Of a stretch of 42,961 bases of DNA, positions 1 through 8,489 are shown piece by piece; position 1 is the stretch's first letter, and each line of letters starts with the position of its first letter. The stretch is from positions 1-42,961 of the forward strand of contig NZ_AZEI01000086.1 of assembly GCF_001436255.1 (NCBI RefSeq). The letters run 5' to 3'. Origin of the DNA: Lentilactobacillus rapi DSM 19907 = JCM 15042. Its GTDB lineage: Bacteria; Bacillota; Bacilli; Lactobacillales; Lactobacillaceae. A program made the translations under genes and the position numbers. The notes below the pieces were generated by a model that saw only the letters and a list, made by a program, of their open reading frames with translations, did not search any database and was not told the DNA's origin.

Positions 1-55
1 AATTTCCTTTTTTGCAAAAGTATACCAAAACTCAATTTAGATCTCAAACAGTTTC
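1..55. mobile_element. End of an insertion sequence (left window edge)
   Basis: Bases 5-56 are a perfect reverse complement of 42910-42961, so both edges hold the same sequence pointing outward. Read out of the window, the element would begin GAAACTGTTTGAGATC; the preceding triplet is TCA here and TAA at the other edge, and flanking bases differ beyond that. A shared start after a TNA triplet resembles IS5-family elements of the IS1031 group, as I recall them. No transposase is inside the window, so the family is inferred. It interrupts metN. Confidence 0.6.
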
Positions 56-766
56 TGAGAACACGTCAGCCACAGGACCGCGTTCAATAATTTTGCCTTG
101 ATCCATAACAGCAACGTGTTGGCAAACGGATTTAATGACCTGCATTTCGTGAGTGATTAAGACGATGGTGAGGTCAAGAGTTTCATTGAGATGCTTGAGC
201 AATTTCAAAATATCGTTAGTCGTTTTAGGATCCAAGGCACTCGTGGCTTCATCACTGACTAAGATATCTGGATCGTTGGCTAACGACCGGGCGATGGCGA
301 CCCGCTGCTTTTGGCCGCCGGACAACTGTTCGGGATAAGAAGCTTCGAATTCACCCAACCCAACTAATTCGAGGAGTTTTTTCGCCTTTGCTCGGCGATC
401 ATGCTTATTAATTGATTGGCTCAAGAGGGGATATTCAACGTTATTCAACACAGTTCTGGAATTGAGTAAGTTGAAGTGCTGAAAGATCATCCCAATTTTT
501 TTGCGGGCTGTTCGCAAATCGGGATTGCTAAGCTGCTGAAGGTGGCGGCCACTAACCGTCACGGTACCAGTGGTTGGCTGTTGCAGTAGATTGATCGTTC
601 TAACCAGGGTACTTTTACCTGCTCCTGAGTAACCGATAATGCCATAAATGTCTCCTTGATTAATTTGTAGGTTAACGTGATTAACGGCGTGCAGTGTCTT
701 CCCATTTGATTGGAACGTTACACTGACGTCGTGAAGGTCGATAATTGGATTTGTTGCTTTTAGCAT
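44..766 (-). CDS. metN: Methionine ABC transporter ATPase MetN, C-terminally truncated
   Basis: ATP-binding subunit that would energise methionine import with a MetI-type permease and MetQ-type binding protein, neither in the window. Walker [10 protein letters not shown] is at residues 45-53, signature LSGGQKQR near 150, Walker [14 protein letters not shown] near 170 and the H-loop ITHEM near 205. The stretch after the H-loop is MetN-like rather than GlnQ-like. At 240 aa it is about 100 aa short of usual MetN and lacks the C-terminal NIL regulatory domain: after DVFS the last codons (ETV, stop) come from the insertion-sequence end. Start has RBS AAGGGAAG. It lies 29 bp after an SDR gene and probably shares its Met T-box. 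The ATPase core is intact, but function as a transporter is doubtful. Confidence 0.85.
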   Translation of the reverse strand: MLKATNPIIDLHDVSVTFQSNGKTLHAVNHVNLQINQGDIYGIIGYSGAGKSTLVRTINLLQQPTTGTVTVSGRHLQQLSNPDLRTARKKIGMIFQHFNLLNSRTVLNNVEYPLLSQSINKHDRRAKAKKLLELVGLGEFEASYPEQLSGGQKQRVAIARSLANDPDILVSDEATSALDPKTTNDILKLLKHLNETLDLTIVLITHEMQVIKSVCQHVAVMDQGKIIERGPVADVFSETV

Positions 767-795
767 ATTTTCACTTCCCTTAGTTAGAGTTTATT

Positions 796-1569
796 TTATT
801 GATATCTCATACCGCCATCGACCAGCAAAGACTGGCCGGTGATATAGGCAGCGTGCTTGGAAACAAACCAGGAAACGACTTCGGCAACATCTGCCGGCGT
901 CGCCTCTCTACCCAGGGAAATTTCCGAAAGGCAGTTGGCGCGTTGCTGTTCGACGGTGATTCCGTTAATTTCGGCACTTCGCTTGTCGATACCGTCTCGA
1001 AGTGGGGTGCGGACAATTCCCGGGTCATATGCATTGACAGTGATTTGGTATTTTGCCAATTCTTTGGACGCGGATTGGGTGATACCACGGATACCAAATT
1101 TTGAGGCTGAGTAGGCGCTTTGCAGGGCAGAGGCTTCAACACCGGCCAGCGAGGCTGCGTTGACAATCCGACCACCGTGGCCTTGCTTGATAAACTGTTC
1201 TGCAGCTGCTTGAACACCCCAGTAGGTTCCTTTCAGATTAACATCTAATAAGCGTTCGACGTCATTGGGGCGCGAGTTGACAAATGAATCAATAAAGGCA
1301 ACCCCAGCATTGTTGATGAAAGCAGCCAGTTCACCCAAATCTTTAACGGCTGTTTTAACCAGGTCAAAGACTTCATCCCGATGGGCAACGTCAACGTAGT
1401 AGGCTTTTGCTTTGAAGCCAGCGTCTTTCAAATCTTTGGCAACTTTCTTGGCCGTCCGCTGGTTAATGTCGGCGACAGCTACGGCGTAACCGTCCTTGGC
1501 CAGCCGATGAGCAATTCCTTCACCAATTCCTTGTCCCGCACCAGTCACAATTGCTAATTTTGTCATCAT
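796..1569 (-). CDS. Short-chain dehydrogenase, acetoin/diacetyl reductase type
   Basis: Classical SDR of about 257 aa. It has the nucleotide-binding TGAGQGIG near residue 10, NNAG near 88, catalytic YSASK near 155, and a C-terminal LLVDGGMRYQ typical of the (S)-acetoin-forming diacetyl reductase/BudC group; substrate is inferred. RBS AAGGAG sits 5 bp before ATG-ATG, so translation starts at 1569 or 1566 rather than at the upstream GTG (1575). It is the first gene after a T-box leader and is followed 29 bp later by metN, an odd partner for methionine transport. A second SDR of the same group lies at 23888-24664. Confidence 0.85.
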   Translation of the reverse strand: MMTKLAIVTGAGQGIGEGIAHRLAKDGYAVAVADINQRTAKKVAKDLKDAGFKAKAYYVDVAHRDEVFDLVKTAVKDLGELAAFINNAGVAFIDSFVNSRPNDVERLLDVNLKGTYWGVQAAAEQFIKQGHGGRIVNAASLAGVEASALQSAYSASKFGIRGITQSASKELAKYQITVNAYDPGIVRTPLRDGIDKRSAEINGITVEQQRANCLSEISLGREATPADVAEVVSWFVSKHAAYITGQSLLVDGGMRYQ

Positions 1570-1592
1570 TATCACTCCTTAAATTTTTCAAT

Positions 1593-1628
1593 AAAAAAAG
1601 CACTTCTGTATCAAATACAGAAGCGCTT
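1593..1628 (-). terminator. Intrinsic terminator of the T-box leader
   Basis: On the minus strand AAGCGCTTCTGTAT and ATACAGAAGTGCTT form a near-perfect 13-14 bp stem followed by a T run. Its 5' arm lies just after the T-box sequence, as expected for the competing terminator. Confidence 0.85.
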
Positions 1629-1855
1629 GATCGCGATGCCATCCTGAGTTCACTTAATCAGTTACCTAAAAAAGTCTCTTCAACCATCTCTCGTAAGAAA
1701 TGGTGTGTCTATTAACGAAGACCACTCCGTCTGCCGCTTTCGAGGATCCCGATCGCGTCAGCCAATCATCGGCCATTTTCATTCCCGCACAAAGATCGAC
1801 TTTCATCAACTGCCGACTCTCTGAACAATGCTTGGTAATTACTTTCCGAATCAAA
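1593..1855 (-). promoter_or_regulatory. T-box leader, probably methionine-specific
   Basis: Read on the minus strand, the leader upstream of the SDR has T-box riboswitch features: an AGTA-type bulge near 1840, an AGAGAG-containing stem I at about 1795-1822, a specifier region (1771-1788) with two ATG triplets, the T-box sequence AGGATGGCATCGCG at 1632-1645 (a variant of AGGGTGGCACCGCG), and a terminator. Uncharged tRNA would stabilise the antiterminator and switch on the downstream genes. A Met specifier fits metN, since Met T-boxes are known upstream of methionine transport genes in Lactobacillales. The exact specifier was not modelled and the 5' limit is approximate. Confidence 0.8.
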
Positions 1856-2034
1856 TTGTTTAGATAACATTATTAAAATCAAATGAGATAACACTGATAA
1901 AACTAACAGGTTCATTTCGGTTTGTCAACTCATTTTGGAAAATCGAAATGATGTGGAATCTTTGGCGGGAATTAAATTCTAGTGATAACCTAGATTATAA
2001 CAATGTCCAAATGAATTTTCGAAAGGAGTCCAAT

Positions 2035-4560
2035 ATGTCATATCAATCTCAACCAACTCAAATCGAAGTCATCGGCGGCAACGTCAATAACCTGAAAAAC
2101 ATCTCGGTCAACATTCCGTTACATCAATTTGTCGCGATCTCCGGCTTATCGGGATCAGGGAAATCGTCACTGGCGATGGGGATCCTCTATTCAGAAGGGG
2201 CTCGCCGCTACCTTGATTCTTTGGCAACCTATACCCGCCGGCGGATCAGCCAAGTTGGCCGGGCAAATGTCAAAGAAGTCCGCCATATTCCGTCTGCACT
2301 CGCACTGCGTCAACGGCCAACTGTTCCAGGTGCCCGGTCGACAGTTGGAACCATGACCGAAATTTTCAATGTCTTGCGGTTGATTTATTCCCGATTAGGC
2401 TCACCAAAGTGTCCCAATGGTCACCAAGTACCACCAACAATCAATATTGCCGAGGCAATGGATAAACAAGACGACACGATGGGCGTCATCACTTGCCCGA
2501 CTTGTGGCGTCAAATTTCATGCTTTTAGCGCGGAAGACTTTGCCTTTAATTCCGATGGTGCCTGCAAGAATTGTCAGGGGCTGGGGATCACCAAACAGCT
2601 TGATCCTGACCGGCTGATTGGCGACGAAACCAAAACCATTAAAGATGGCGCAGTTGCTGCATGGCGAACGCCTGGGCGAAACTTCATGCCAATTGTTGCT
2701 CAAGCCGCCGGGGTTCGAATCGACGTTCCGTATAATCAGCTGACTGATAAGGAACGGGAAATGGTTTTGCATGGTGGCCAGAAGCATTATGCGATCGACA
2801 TTCCCAGCAAAAATGGCCGCGTCTTTCATATGGATAACGCGCTGTACGAAAATGCCTATAATGCCATCGAAGATAGTATGCGAACAACTAAAAGTGAGGT
2901 TGCTTTGAAGCGGTTGAATCGATTTTACCGGTTCTTCACGTGCCCGGTTTGTCATGGGACGCGAATTAACCCTGACCGCCTCAATCAGCTGGTAGCTGGT
3001 AAGAATATCGCCGAAGCAAGTAAAATGCCATTAAGCGACCTGCCAGATTTCGTGAAGCAAATTAAAGCTTGGCTGCCGGCGGATATGCAAAAATTAGCGA
3101 ATAACCTGACTACCGAGTTACTCAATCAAGTTCAACCACTGTTGGATCTGGGTCTCGATTACCTAACGATGGATCGAGCTGGCGCCAGCCTTTCAACCGG
3201 TGAACTGCAACGAATTCAGTTGGGGCGGACATTGCGCACCCAGACCACTGGCGTCCTTTATGTATTGGATGAGCCCTCGGTTGGGTTGCATCCGGATAAC
3301 GTCGCTGGGTTGATCAAAATCTTTCATCAATTAATCGATCAGGGTAATTCGCTGGTCGTCGTTGATCACGAAACGGCAATTATTGATGCCGCTGACTGGA
3401 TCATTGAAATTGGTCCGGGTTCCGGCGCCAATGGTGGGACTGTGATTGATCAGGGAACCCCAAAACAAATTCATCATAGTCAACAGTCGTTGATTCGGCC
3501 ATTTTTGACTGGTGAGGGCAAATTGGTGACCCGCCAGGTTGCAAAAGACGATGTATTTGCCAAGGGCAGCGTTTCTTTGACGATTACCCACAAATTCAAT
3601 TTAAACGATGTGACTGCCCAGTTCCCCGTCAATCGCCTCATTGCCATTACTGGTTTTTCTGGTGCGGGTAAGACAACCCTTGTCCTTGATGGGTTGTTGG
3701 ATGCCTTTCAAGCAAAATTCCATCACCGGACGATGCCAGATTATATTTCAAAGTTTGAGCCCGCGAAATTAAAACACATCGTCAGTGTGGATGCGACGCC
3801 GGTTGGGAAGAATGCCCGGTCAACTGTGGCAACTTACACCAATATTATGGATAATTTGCGAAAACTGTACGCAGGCTTGCCAGCTGCCAAAAAAGCCGGC
3901 TACTCTGCCAGCTATTTTTCATATAACAATAAACAAGGCGCTTGCCCAACGTGTGGGGGTACCGGCGAGATTTCACTGGATATTCAATACCTGCCGGATA
4001 TGGTTGAAGTTTGTCCGACTTGTCATGGGAAACGTTTCAATCATAAAGTCCTCGCGGTGAAGTGGCGGGGAATGTCAATTGCGGATGTCTTGGATTACGA
4101 TATTGATCACGCAATTGCGTTGTTTAAAGATAATTCATCGGTGGCTCAGACTCTGAATGTGCTGCAGCAGATGGGATTAGGGTATCTCCATTTAGGTGAG
4201 GCCACTCCAAGTTTGTCCGGTGGGGAAGCCCAGCGCTTGAAGCTCACTTCGCACATGAAACGCAGCCAGAATGATACGTTATTTATCTTTGACGAGCCGA
4301 CGGTGGGCTTGCACCCACTGGATGTGCGGGTGTTGCTGAAGGTGTTCTCTCAACTCATCGACCAAGGTGCCACCGTGCTGATGATCACCCACGATCTAGA
4401 CTTAATGGCCAACGCGGATTACATGATTGACATGGGTCCCCGCGGTGGTGATCAAGGTGGCAAAATTGTGGCGAAAGGCCAGCCACAGGAATTGATTAAA
4501 AATCCCCGGAGTTTGACGACGAGGTATCTGAGGGCGCAATTTGAGAAGTACCAATCTTAA
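2035..4560 (+). CDS. UvrA-like excinuclease ATPase (short UvrA paralogue)
   Basis: ABC-type DNA-repair ATPase of 841 aa with two UvrA-type nucleotide-binding halves. The first has Walker A GLSGSGKSS, zinc-module CxxC pairs (CPTCGVKF, CKNCQGLG, CPVCHGTR) and signature LSTGELQR. The second has GFSGAGKTT, CPTCGGTGE, CPTCHGKRF, LSGGEAQR and DEPTVGLHPLDV. Canonical UvrA is about 940-960 aa, so this is a shorter paralogue of the UvrA2/drug-resistance-linked kind; a role in damage tolerance or self-protection is inferred. The start is ATG 2035 after GAAAGGAGT; the longer open frame from 1948 has no RBS and a non-UvrA N-terminus. No uvrB or uvrC is nearby. Confidence 0.85.
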   Translation: MSYQSQPTQIEVIGGNVNNLKNISVNIPLHQFVAISGLSGSGKSSLAMGILYSEGARRYLDSLATYTRRRISQVGRANVKEVRHIPSALALRQRPTVPGARSTVGTMTEIFNVLRLIYSRLGSPKCPNGHQVPPTINIAEAMDKQDDTMGVITCPTCGVKFHAFSAEDFAFNSDGACKNCQGLGITKQLDPDRLIGDETKTIKDGAVAAWRTPGRNFMPIVAQAAGVRIDVPYNQLTDKEREMVLHGGQKHYAIDIPSKNGRVFHMDNALYENAYNAIEDSMRTTKSEVALKRLNRFYRFFTCPVCHGTRINPDRLNQLVAGKNIAEASKMPLSDLPDFVKQIKAWLPADMQKLANNLTTELLNQVQPLLDLGLDYLTMDRAGASLSTGELQRIQLGRTLRTQTTGVLYVLDEPSVGLHPDNVAGLIKIFHQLIDQGNSLVVVDHETAIIDAADWIIEIGPGSGANGGTVIDQGTPKQIHHSQQSLIRPFLTGEGKLVTRQVAKDDVFAKGSVSLTITHKFNLNDVTAQFPVNRLIAITGFSGAGKTTLVLDGLLDAFQAKFHHRTMPDYISKFEPAKLKHIVSVDATPVGKNARSTVATYTNIMDNLRKLYAGLPAAKKAGYSASYFSYNNKQGACPTCGGTGEISLDIQYLPDMVEVCPTCHGKRFNHKVLAVKWRGMSIADVLDYDIDHAIALFKDNSSVAQTLNVLQQMGLGYLHLGEATPSLSGGEAQRLKLTSHMKRSQNDTLFIFDEPTVGLHPLDVRVLLKVFSQLIDQGATVLMITHDLDLMANADYMIDMGPRGGDQGGKIVAKGQPQELIKNPRSLTTRYLRAQFEKYQS

Positions 4561-4650
4561 ATGGACGCCGTTTTGAATTCAAATTAATTTTGAGTATTCC
4601 CTCCCCATTTGATATGCTGAAATCAATCAGAGTCCCCGGAGGAAAGCCAC

Positions 4651-5871
4651 ATGCCACAATCACGTTCAACGCAAAAGCGCGGGTTAATCTCAAAGGTGTT
4701 GCTACTGCTTTTGGTGATCTATTTAGTTGATATCAGTCTGGGGTTGCCAGATTCGTTGCTCGGATCGGGATGGCCAGACATGCATTTGGATCTGAATGTG
4801 CCGGCCTCGTACGCTGGCTTTATCACGATGATCATCGCGGCTAATACGATTATATCAAGCTTGCTGTCGACTAGAATGACCCTTAAATTTGGTGCCGGGG
4901 TTGTGACTTTTATAAGTATTTTACTAACGGCGATTGCCATGTTGGGATTTTCACTTTCCAATCAGTTCTTCATGCTATGTCTTTGGGCAATTCCTTATGG
5001 ACTGGGTGCTGGTGCAATCGACGCGGCTACCAACAATTTTGTTGCCCTGCATTATAATTCTCGGCAGCTCAATTGGTTAAATAGCTTCTGGGGTGTCGGG
5101 ACAATTATCAGCCCAGCTATCATGGGCGAGAGCTTAAGTACCAGTGGTGGCTGGCATCTCGGTTACGTCATAGTTGGAAGCATCCAACTGACGATTGCCG
5201 TGATTGTCTTCTGCAGTTTACCGTTGTGGCGCCAAACTGAGGCTCACCACCGGAAAATTGTTGGTGAGTCTAAGCAGATTTCAAATCGACAAATGACCAA
5301 AGTTCCCGGGATGTGGGCCGCAATTCTTGCCTTTTTTGCTTATTCGACGATTGAGCAGACAACGGGTTTATGGGCCAGCACTTTTCTGGTTCAGACGCAC
5401 GATTTGGATATTGTCACGGTTGCCAAGGCTGGATCTCTATTTTATATTGGGATCACTGTTGGTCGGTTCATTGCCGGGATCATTTCGAATCGAGTTGGCG
5501 ATTATTGGCTAACCAGTGTGGGTTATTCAATTATTGCAATTGGGATTGTCATGCTGCTATTGCCTCATACTGGTTACGCATTTGCCATGGTTGGCCTAGT
5601 GATTGTGGGGCTGGGCTGTGCGCCAATTTGGCCGGCAATTTTACACTCAACCCCAACTAATTTTGGCATTGAGCATTCGCAAACGGCGATGGGAATTCAA
5701 ATGGCGGCTGCCTACACAGGAACAACCACGATGCCACCGGTATTTGGCTGGTTGGCGGGGATGGTTGGGATGAAGTTGTTTCCGATCTTCTTGTTATTAT
5801 TTTTATTAATTTGTGCCTTGGCAACCAAACGACTGAAAGCTTTGGTTAGCAGGGATCATCAAGGCCTTTAA
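4651..5871 (+). CDS. MFS transporter, fucose-permease-like
   Basis: Membrane carrier of 406 aa with about 12 hydrophobic segments. The first halves LVIYLVDISLGLPDSLLGSG and WAIPYGLGAGAIDAATN resemble FucP/YfmO-like major facilitator permeases; the substrate cannot be read from sequence. A strong RBS (CCCGGAGGAAAG) lies 6 bp before the ATG. It starts 90 bp after the UvrA-like gene in the same direction and is followed by a structured element that opens with a terminator-like hairpin, so it is probably the last gene of its transcript. Confidence 0.8.
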   Translation: MPQSRSTQKRGLISKVLLLLLVIYLVDISLGLPDSLLGSGWPDMHLDLNVPASYAGFITMIIAANTIISSLLSTRMTLKFGAGVVTFISILLTAIAMLGFSLSNQFFMLCLWAIPYGLGAGAIDAATNNFVALHYNSRQLNWLNSFWGVGTIISPAIMGESLSTSGGWHLGYVIVGSIQLTIAVIVFCSLPLWRQTEAHHRKIVGESKQISNRQMTKVPGMWAAILAFFAYSTIEQTTGLWASTFLVQTHDLDIVTVAKAGSLFYIGITVGRFIAGIISNRVGDYWLTSVGYSIIAIGIVMLLLPHTGYAFAMVGLVIVGLGCAPIWPAILHSTPTNFGIEHSQTAMGIQMAAAYTGTTTMPPVFGWLAGMVGMKLFPIFLLLFLLICALATKRLKALVSRDHQGL

Positions 5872-5887
5872 TTTGAAAATCAATATG

Positions 5888-6090
5888 AAAAAGCTCAGAC
5901 TGGGACTACAGGCGTTTTGATCCCAGAATTTAACGAGAAAAACCAGTTATTCCTGATGTTGGAATAACTGGTTTTTCTTGTTAAATGGCCGGGATCAGCC
6001 GTTTGTCGCAGCTTTTATCTGAATATCAGTGGCGGTCCAAATGATGATCACTGATTGAAGATCAACATAGGTCCCACCCTCAGCTTTTTT
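5888..6090 (+). repeat. ~200-nt structured element, copy 1
   Basis: The ends pair over long range (AAAAAGCT..AG..TGGGAC with GTCCCA..CT.AGCTTTTT). Inside is a long hairpin: TGATCCC pairs with GGGATCA, then AATTTAAC.AGAAAAACC.. pairs with its complement around loop TGATGTT, and ATCAGT pairs with ACTGAT further on. The same plan recurs at 40441-40636 with a different sequence in the big stem but conserved ATTTA..TAAATGGC, TTTGTC.CAGCTTT and TACTGATGGAA-like parts. The first ~30 nt (CTGGGA..GATCCCAG) also match the terminator at 32672. It may double as terminator between two convergent genes; beyond that the function is unknown. Confidence 0.7.
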
Positions 6091-6104
6091 CACATTAACT
6101 GCAA

Positions 6105-7517
6105 TTAGTTACTAGTGTGTGCTTCCACATTTTTAGCATCTGATTTTGCCATTCGAGTTCGCAAGGTTTCCTCGATATCTTCGAGAGAACGGTTTCTGGT
6201 TTCGAAGACTTTCTTTTGAACGAACCAGATTGAAGCAAAGCAGAGAACGGCGTACCCGATAAACAGGCTTCCGGTACCAAAGAAGTCAAGCAATGGTGGG
6301 AAGGTTAATGAAACGATCATGTTGGCACTCCAGTTGATCACACTTGAGAAGGAGTTACCCAACCCACGAATGTTTAATGGGAAGACTTCACCGATCATTA
6401 CCCACATTACAGGGCCCCAAGTTGCGGAGAAGAATGCAATGTAGATGGTGAGGGCGATAACACAGATTACGCCGGCGGTCAGACTGTGACCAGAGAACTT
6501 CATGGCAAAACTCATAACCAGTAGAGAGACGCCCATTCCCAGCGCACCGATGTTTAACATCTTGCGGCGATCGATTTTATCCATAATTGCCACGGCGATA
6601 GCGGTTACAATTACGTTGAAAATTCCAATCCCGATATGGGCAATTAAAGCGGCAGACACACCAAAGCCAACGTCGGTAAAAATAGTTGGGGCGTAGTAAA
6701 GCACGGTGTTACAGCCCATGACTTGTTGGAAGATAGCTAACCCAACTCCAATCACGAGGGAAGGACGAACTAATTTACCGAATAATTCTTTCCAGCCGCC
6801 ACTCTTGATGGCTGCCTGTTCCTTGATGTCAGCGAGTTCACTGTCCACGACACCAGGGTTCTTTTTATTCATGATCTTAAGAATCTGTTTAGCTTCTTCA
6901 GGCTTGTTTGCCTTAACCAGAAAACGGGGGCTTTCTGGCAAGATCAAGGCACCAAAGAATAGCAAGGCTGCTGGAACGGCCGCAAATCCTAACATCCAAC
7001 GCCAACCGCTGTAGAAGCCGGATAGGCCATAGTTAGTAACGTAAGCCAAGAAGATTCCAGTCATAACCATTAATTGAAATAGACTAGACATTGAGCCTCG
7101 CTTATCGGCAGGTGATAGTTCTGCCAAATAGGTTGGAATCAAGGCAGAGGCAGCCCCAACGGCCATTCCTAAGATGATTCGCGATAGAATCAGTGTCCAA
7201 AATTCTGGTGAAAAAGCGGAGCCAATCGCCCCAACAAAGAAGATAATAGCTGATAACAAAACGAGTTTTCGCCGACCAAACCGATCAGACATTGGTCCAA
7301 TCACGGCAGCTCCCAAGATCGCGCCAAGTAATACGGCACTAACGACCCAGCCCTGCTGCCATGAATCTAGATGTAGTTGCCTTTCGATAAAGAGGATCGC
7401 TCCGGAAATAACTCCGGTATCGTATCCAAATAGTAGTCCACCCAAAGCTCCAAAGAAGTAGACAAATCCAGCTGATACTTTATGAATCTTAACTTGTGGC
7501 TTTGAAGAATTTTCCAT
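6105..7517 (-). CDS. xylT: D-xylose:H+ symporter XylT
   Basis: Sugar-porter-family MFS protein of 470 aa with 12 predicted membrane segments. N-terminal GGLLFGYDTGVISGA, loop motif DRFGRR, PESPRFLV after TM6 and the C-terminal WFVQKKVFETRNRSLEDIE are sugar-porter features. The whole protein closely resembles the L. brevis xylose symporter as I remember it. RBS AAGGGG lies 8 bp before ATG 7517; the GTG at 7526 falls on the RBS and is unlikely. The gene is divergent from xylR, with five tandem hairpin repeats between them, which would form a long 5' leader if its promoter lies beyond them. Xylose rather than arabinose is inferred from context. Confidence 0.88.
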   Translation of the reverse strand: MENSSKPQVKIHKVSAGFVYFFGALGGLLFGYDTGVISGAILFIERQLHLDSWQQGWVVSAVLLGAILGAAVIGPMSDRFGRRKLVLLSAIIFFVGAIGSAFSPEFWTLILSRIILGMAVGAASALIPTYLAELSPADKRGSMSSLFQLMVMTGIFLAYVTNYGLSGFYSGWRWMLGFAAVPAALLFFGALILPESPRFLVKANKPEEAKQILKIMNKKNPGVVDSELADIKEQAAIKSGGWKELFGKLVRPSLVIGVGLAIFQQVMGCNTVLYYAPTIFTDVGFGVSAALIAHIGIGIFNVIVTAIAVAIMDKIDRRKMLNIGALGMGVSLLVMSFAMKFSGHSLTAGVICVIALTIYIAFFSATWGPVMWVMIGEVFPLNIRGLGNSFSSVINWSANMIVSLTFPPLLDFFGTGSLFIGYAVLCFASIWFVQKKVFETRNRSLEDIEETLRTRMAKSDAKNVEAHTSN

Positions 7518-7540
7518 ATTTTGCACCCCTTAAAAAGATA

Positions 7541-8157
7541 AGTGAGCAGAGCAAAGCGGTTAATAACCGGAGCATAAGTCTCCACAACCAGAAATCCTGG
7601 GTTTGGATTTTTGGTTGTGGTGCTTATGTGCAGGTTATTGCTTTGCGGAGCTGTCCTAGAAATAAGTGAGCAGAGCAAAGCGGTTAATAACCGGAGCATA
7701 AGTCTCCACAATCAGAAATCCTGGGTTTGGATTTTTGGTTGTGGTGCTTATGTGCAGGTTATTGCTTTGCGGAGCTGTCCTAAAAATAGTGAGCGGATCC
7801 AAGTGGTTAGGGATCGGAGTGTAAGTCTCCTCGAACGGAAATTCCGGTTTTTGGAATTTTTGTTCGAGGTGCTTACATGTAGATCCCTGCTTGGAGGAGC
7901 TGTCCTAAAAATAGTGAGCTGAACAAAGTGGTTAGAAGTCGGAGCGTAAGTCTCCTCAAGCGGAAATTCCGGGTTTGGGAATTTTTGCTTGAGGTGCTTA
8001 CGTGCAGACTTCTGCTTTGGTAAGCTGTCCTAAAAATAGTGAGCCGAACAAAGCGGTTAGGGATCGGAGTGTAAGTGGCCGCTGAGGGAAATTCCCGATT
8101 TTGGAATTTTTCTCAGTGGTGCTTACATGCAGATTCCTGCTTTGAGCAGCTGTCCTA
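7541..8157 (+). repeat. Hairpin-repeat cluster A: five tandem ~120-nt units
   Basis: Units at 7541-7658, 7665-7782, 7788-7907, 7913-8032 and 8038-8157, with starts 123-125 bp apart. Each opens AGTGAGC, closes GGAGCTGTCCTA (slightly varied in later units) and folds into one long interrupted hairpin. Four helices vary between units while remaining paired: unit 1 AATAACC/GGTTATT, CATAAG/CTTATG, CCACAACC/GGTTGTGG; unit 3 GGGATC/GATCCC, TGTAAG/CTTACA, CCTCGAAC/GTTCGAGG; unit 4 GAAGTC/GACTTC, CGTAAG/CTTACG, CCTCAAGC/GCTTGAGG. Short internal loops are conserved. It fills the gap between divergent xylT and xylR. Function unknown. Confidence 0.9.
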
Positions 8158-8276
8158 ATTCACTGCCACCAGGAGGCGATCCTTGCGCCAATAATTGACT
8201 GATTATTAACTTTTGAAAGGTCTCTTGGCTTTAAACTATTGACACTGGGAAACAAACAATGTAAGTTGATTGAGAT

Positions 8277-8297
8277 AGTTGGTTTGTTGAATGAACT
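8277..8297 (+). promoter_or_regulatory. Putative XylR operator upstream of xylR
   Basis: This 21-nt imperfect palindrome starts AGTTGGTT and ends GAACT. It shares its first eight bases and spacing with the better palindrome before xylA (20634-20654). Upstream, AACAAAC at 8251-8257 gives an inverted match to GGTTTGTT at 8281. Bacillus XylR operators have AGTTTGTT/AACAAACT-type arms, so an operator serving xylR and/or xylT is plausible. Confidence 0.5.
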
Positions 8298-8489
8298 TTC
8301 CAACGAAGGGAATATTAGCACATTTATTTTTGAAAAGCAATCGCTTACATCTCAACCTAATTTTCACCAAGATAAATGGCTTATACTTTTGATAACATCA
8401 TTGTTGCCAAACTTGGTATATTAGTTGTAGAGTATAGAGTTAGTAAAGAATGAAATTTTAGTAAACGTAAAAGGGAAGGAATAAAATCA

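Noticed and set aside
1666-1854. 62-aa open frame on the minus strand
   Set aside because: It lies wholly inside the T-box leader and its codons are the stem I and specifier sequences.
1948-2034. 29-residue N-terminal extension of the UvrA-like protein
   Set aside because: No RBS, not UvrA-like, and a strong RBS precedes ATG 2035.
7611-7922. Open frames across the hairpin units (also 7367-7711 and 24803-25012)
   Set aside because: They translate the tandem repeats themselves and have no RBS; repeated VVETYAPV-like peptides are a by-product of the repeat.
8239-8424. 61-aa open frame before xylR
   Set aside because: No RBS, overlaps the putative operator and promoter region, no recognisable composition.
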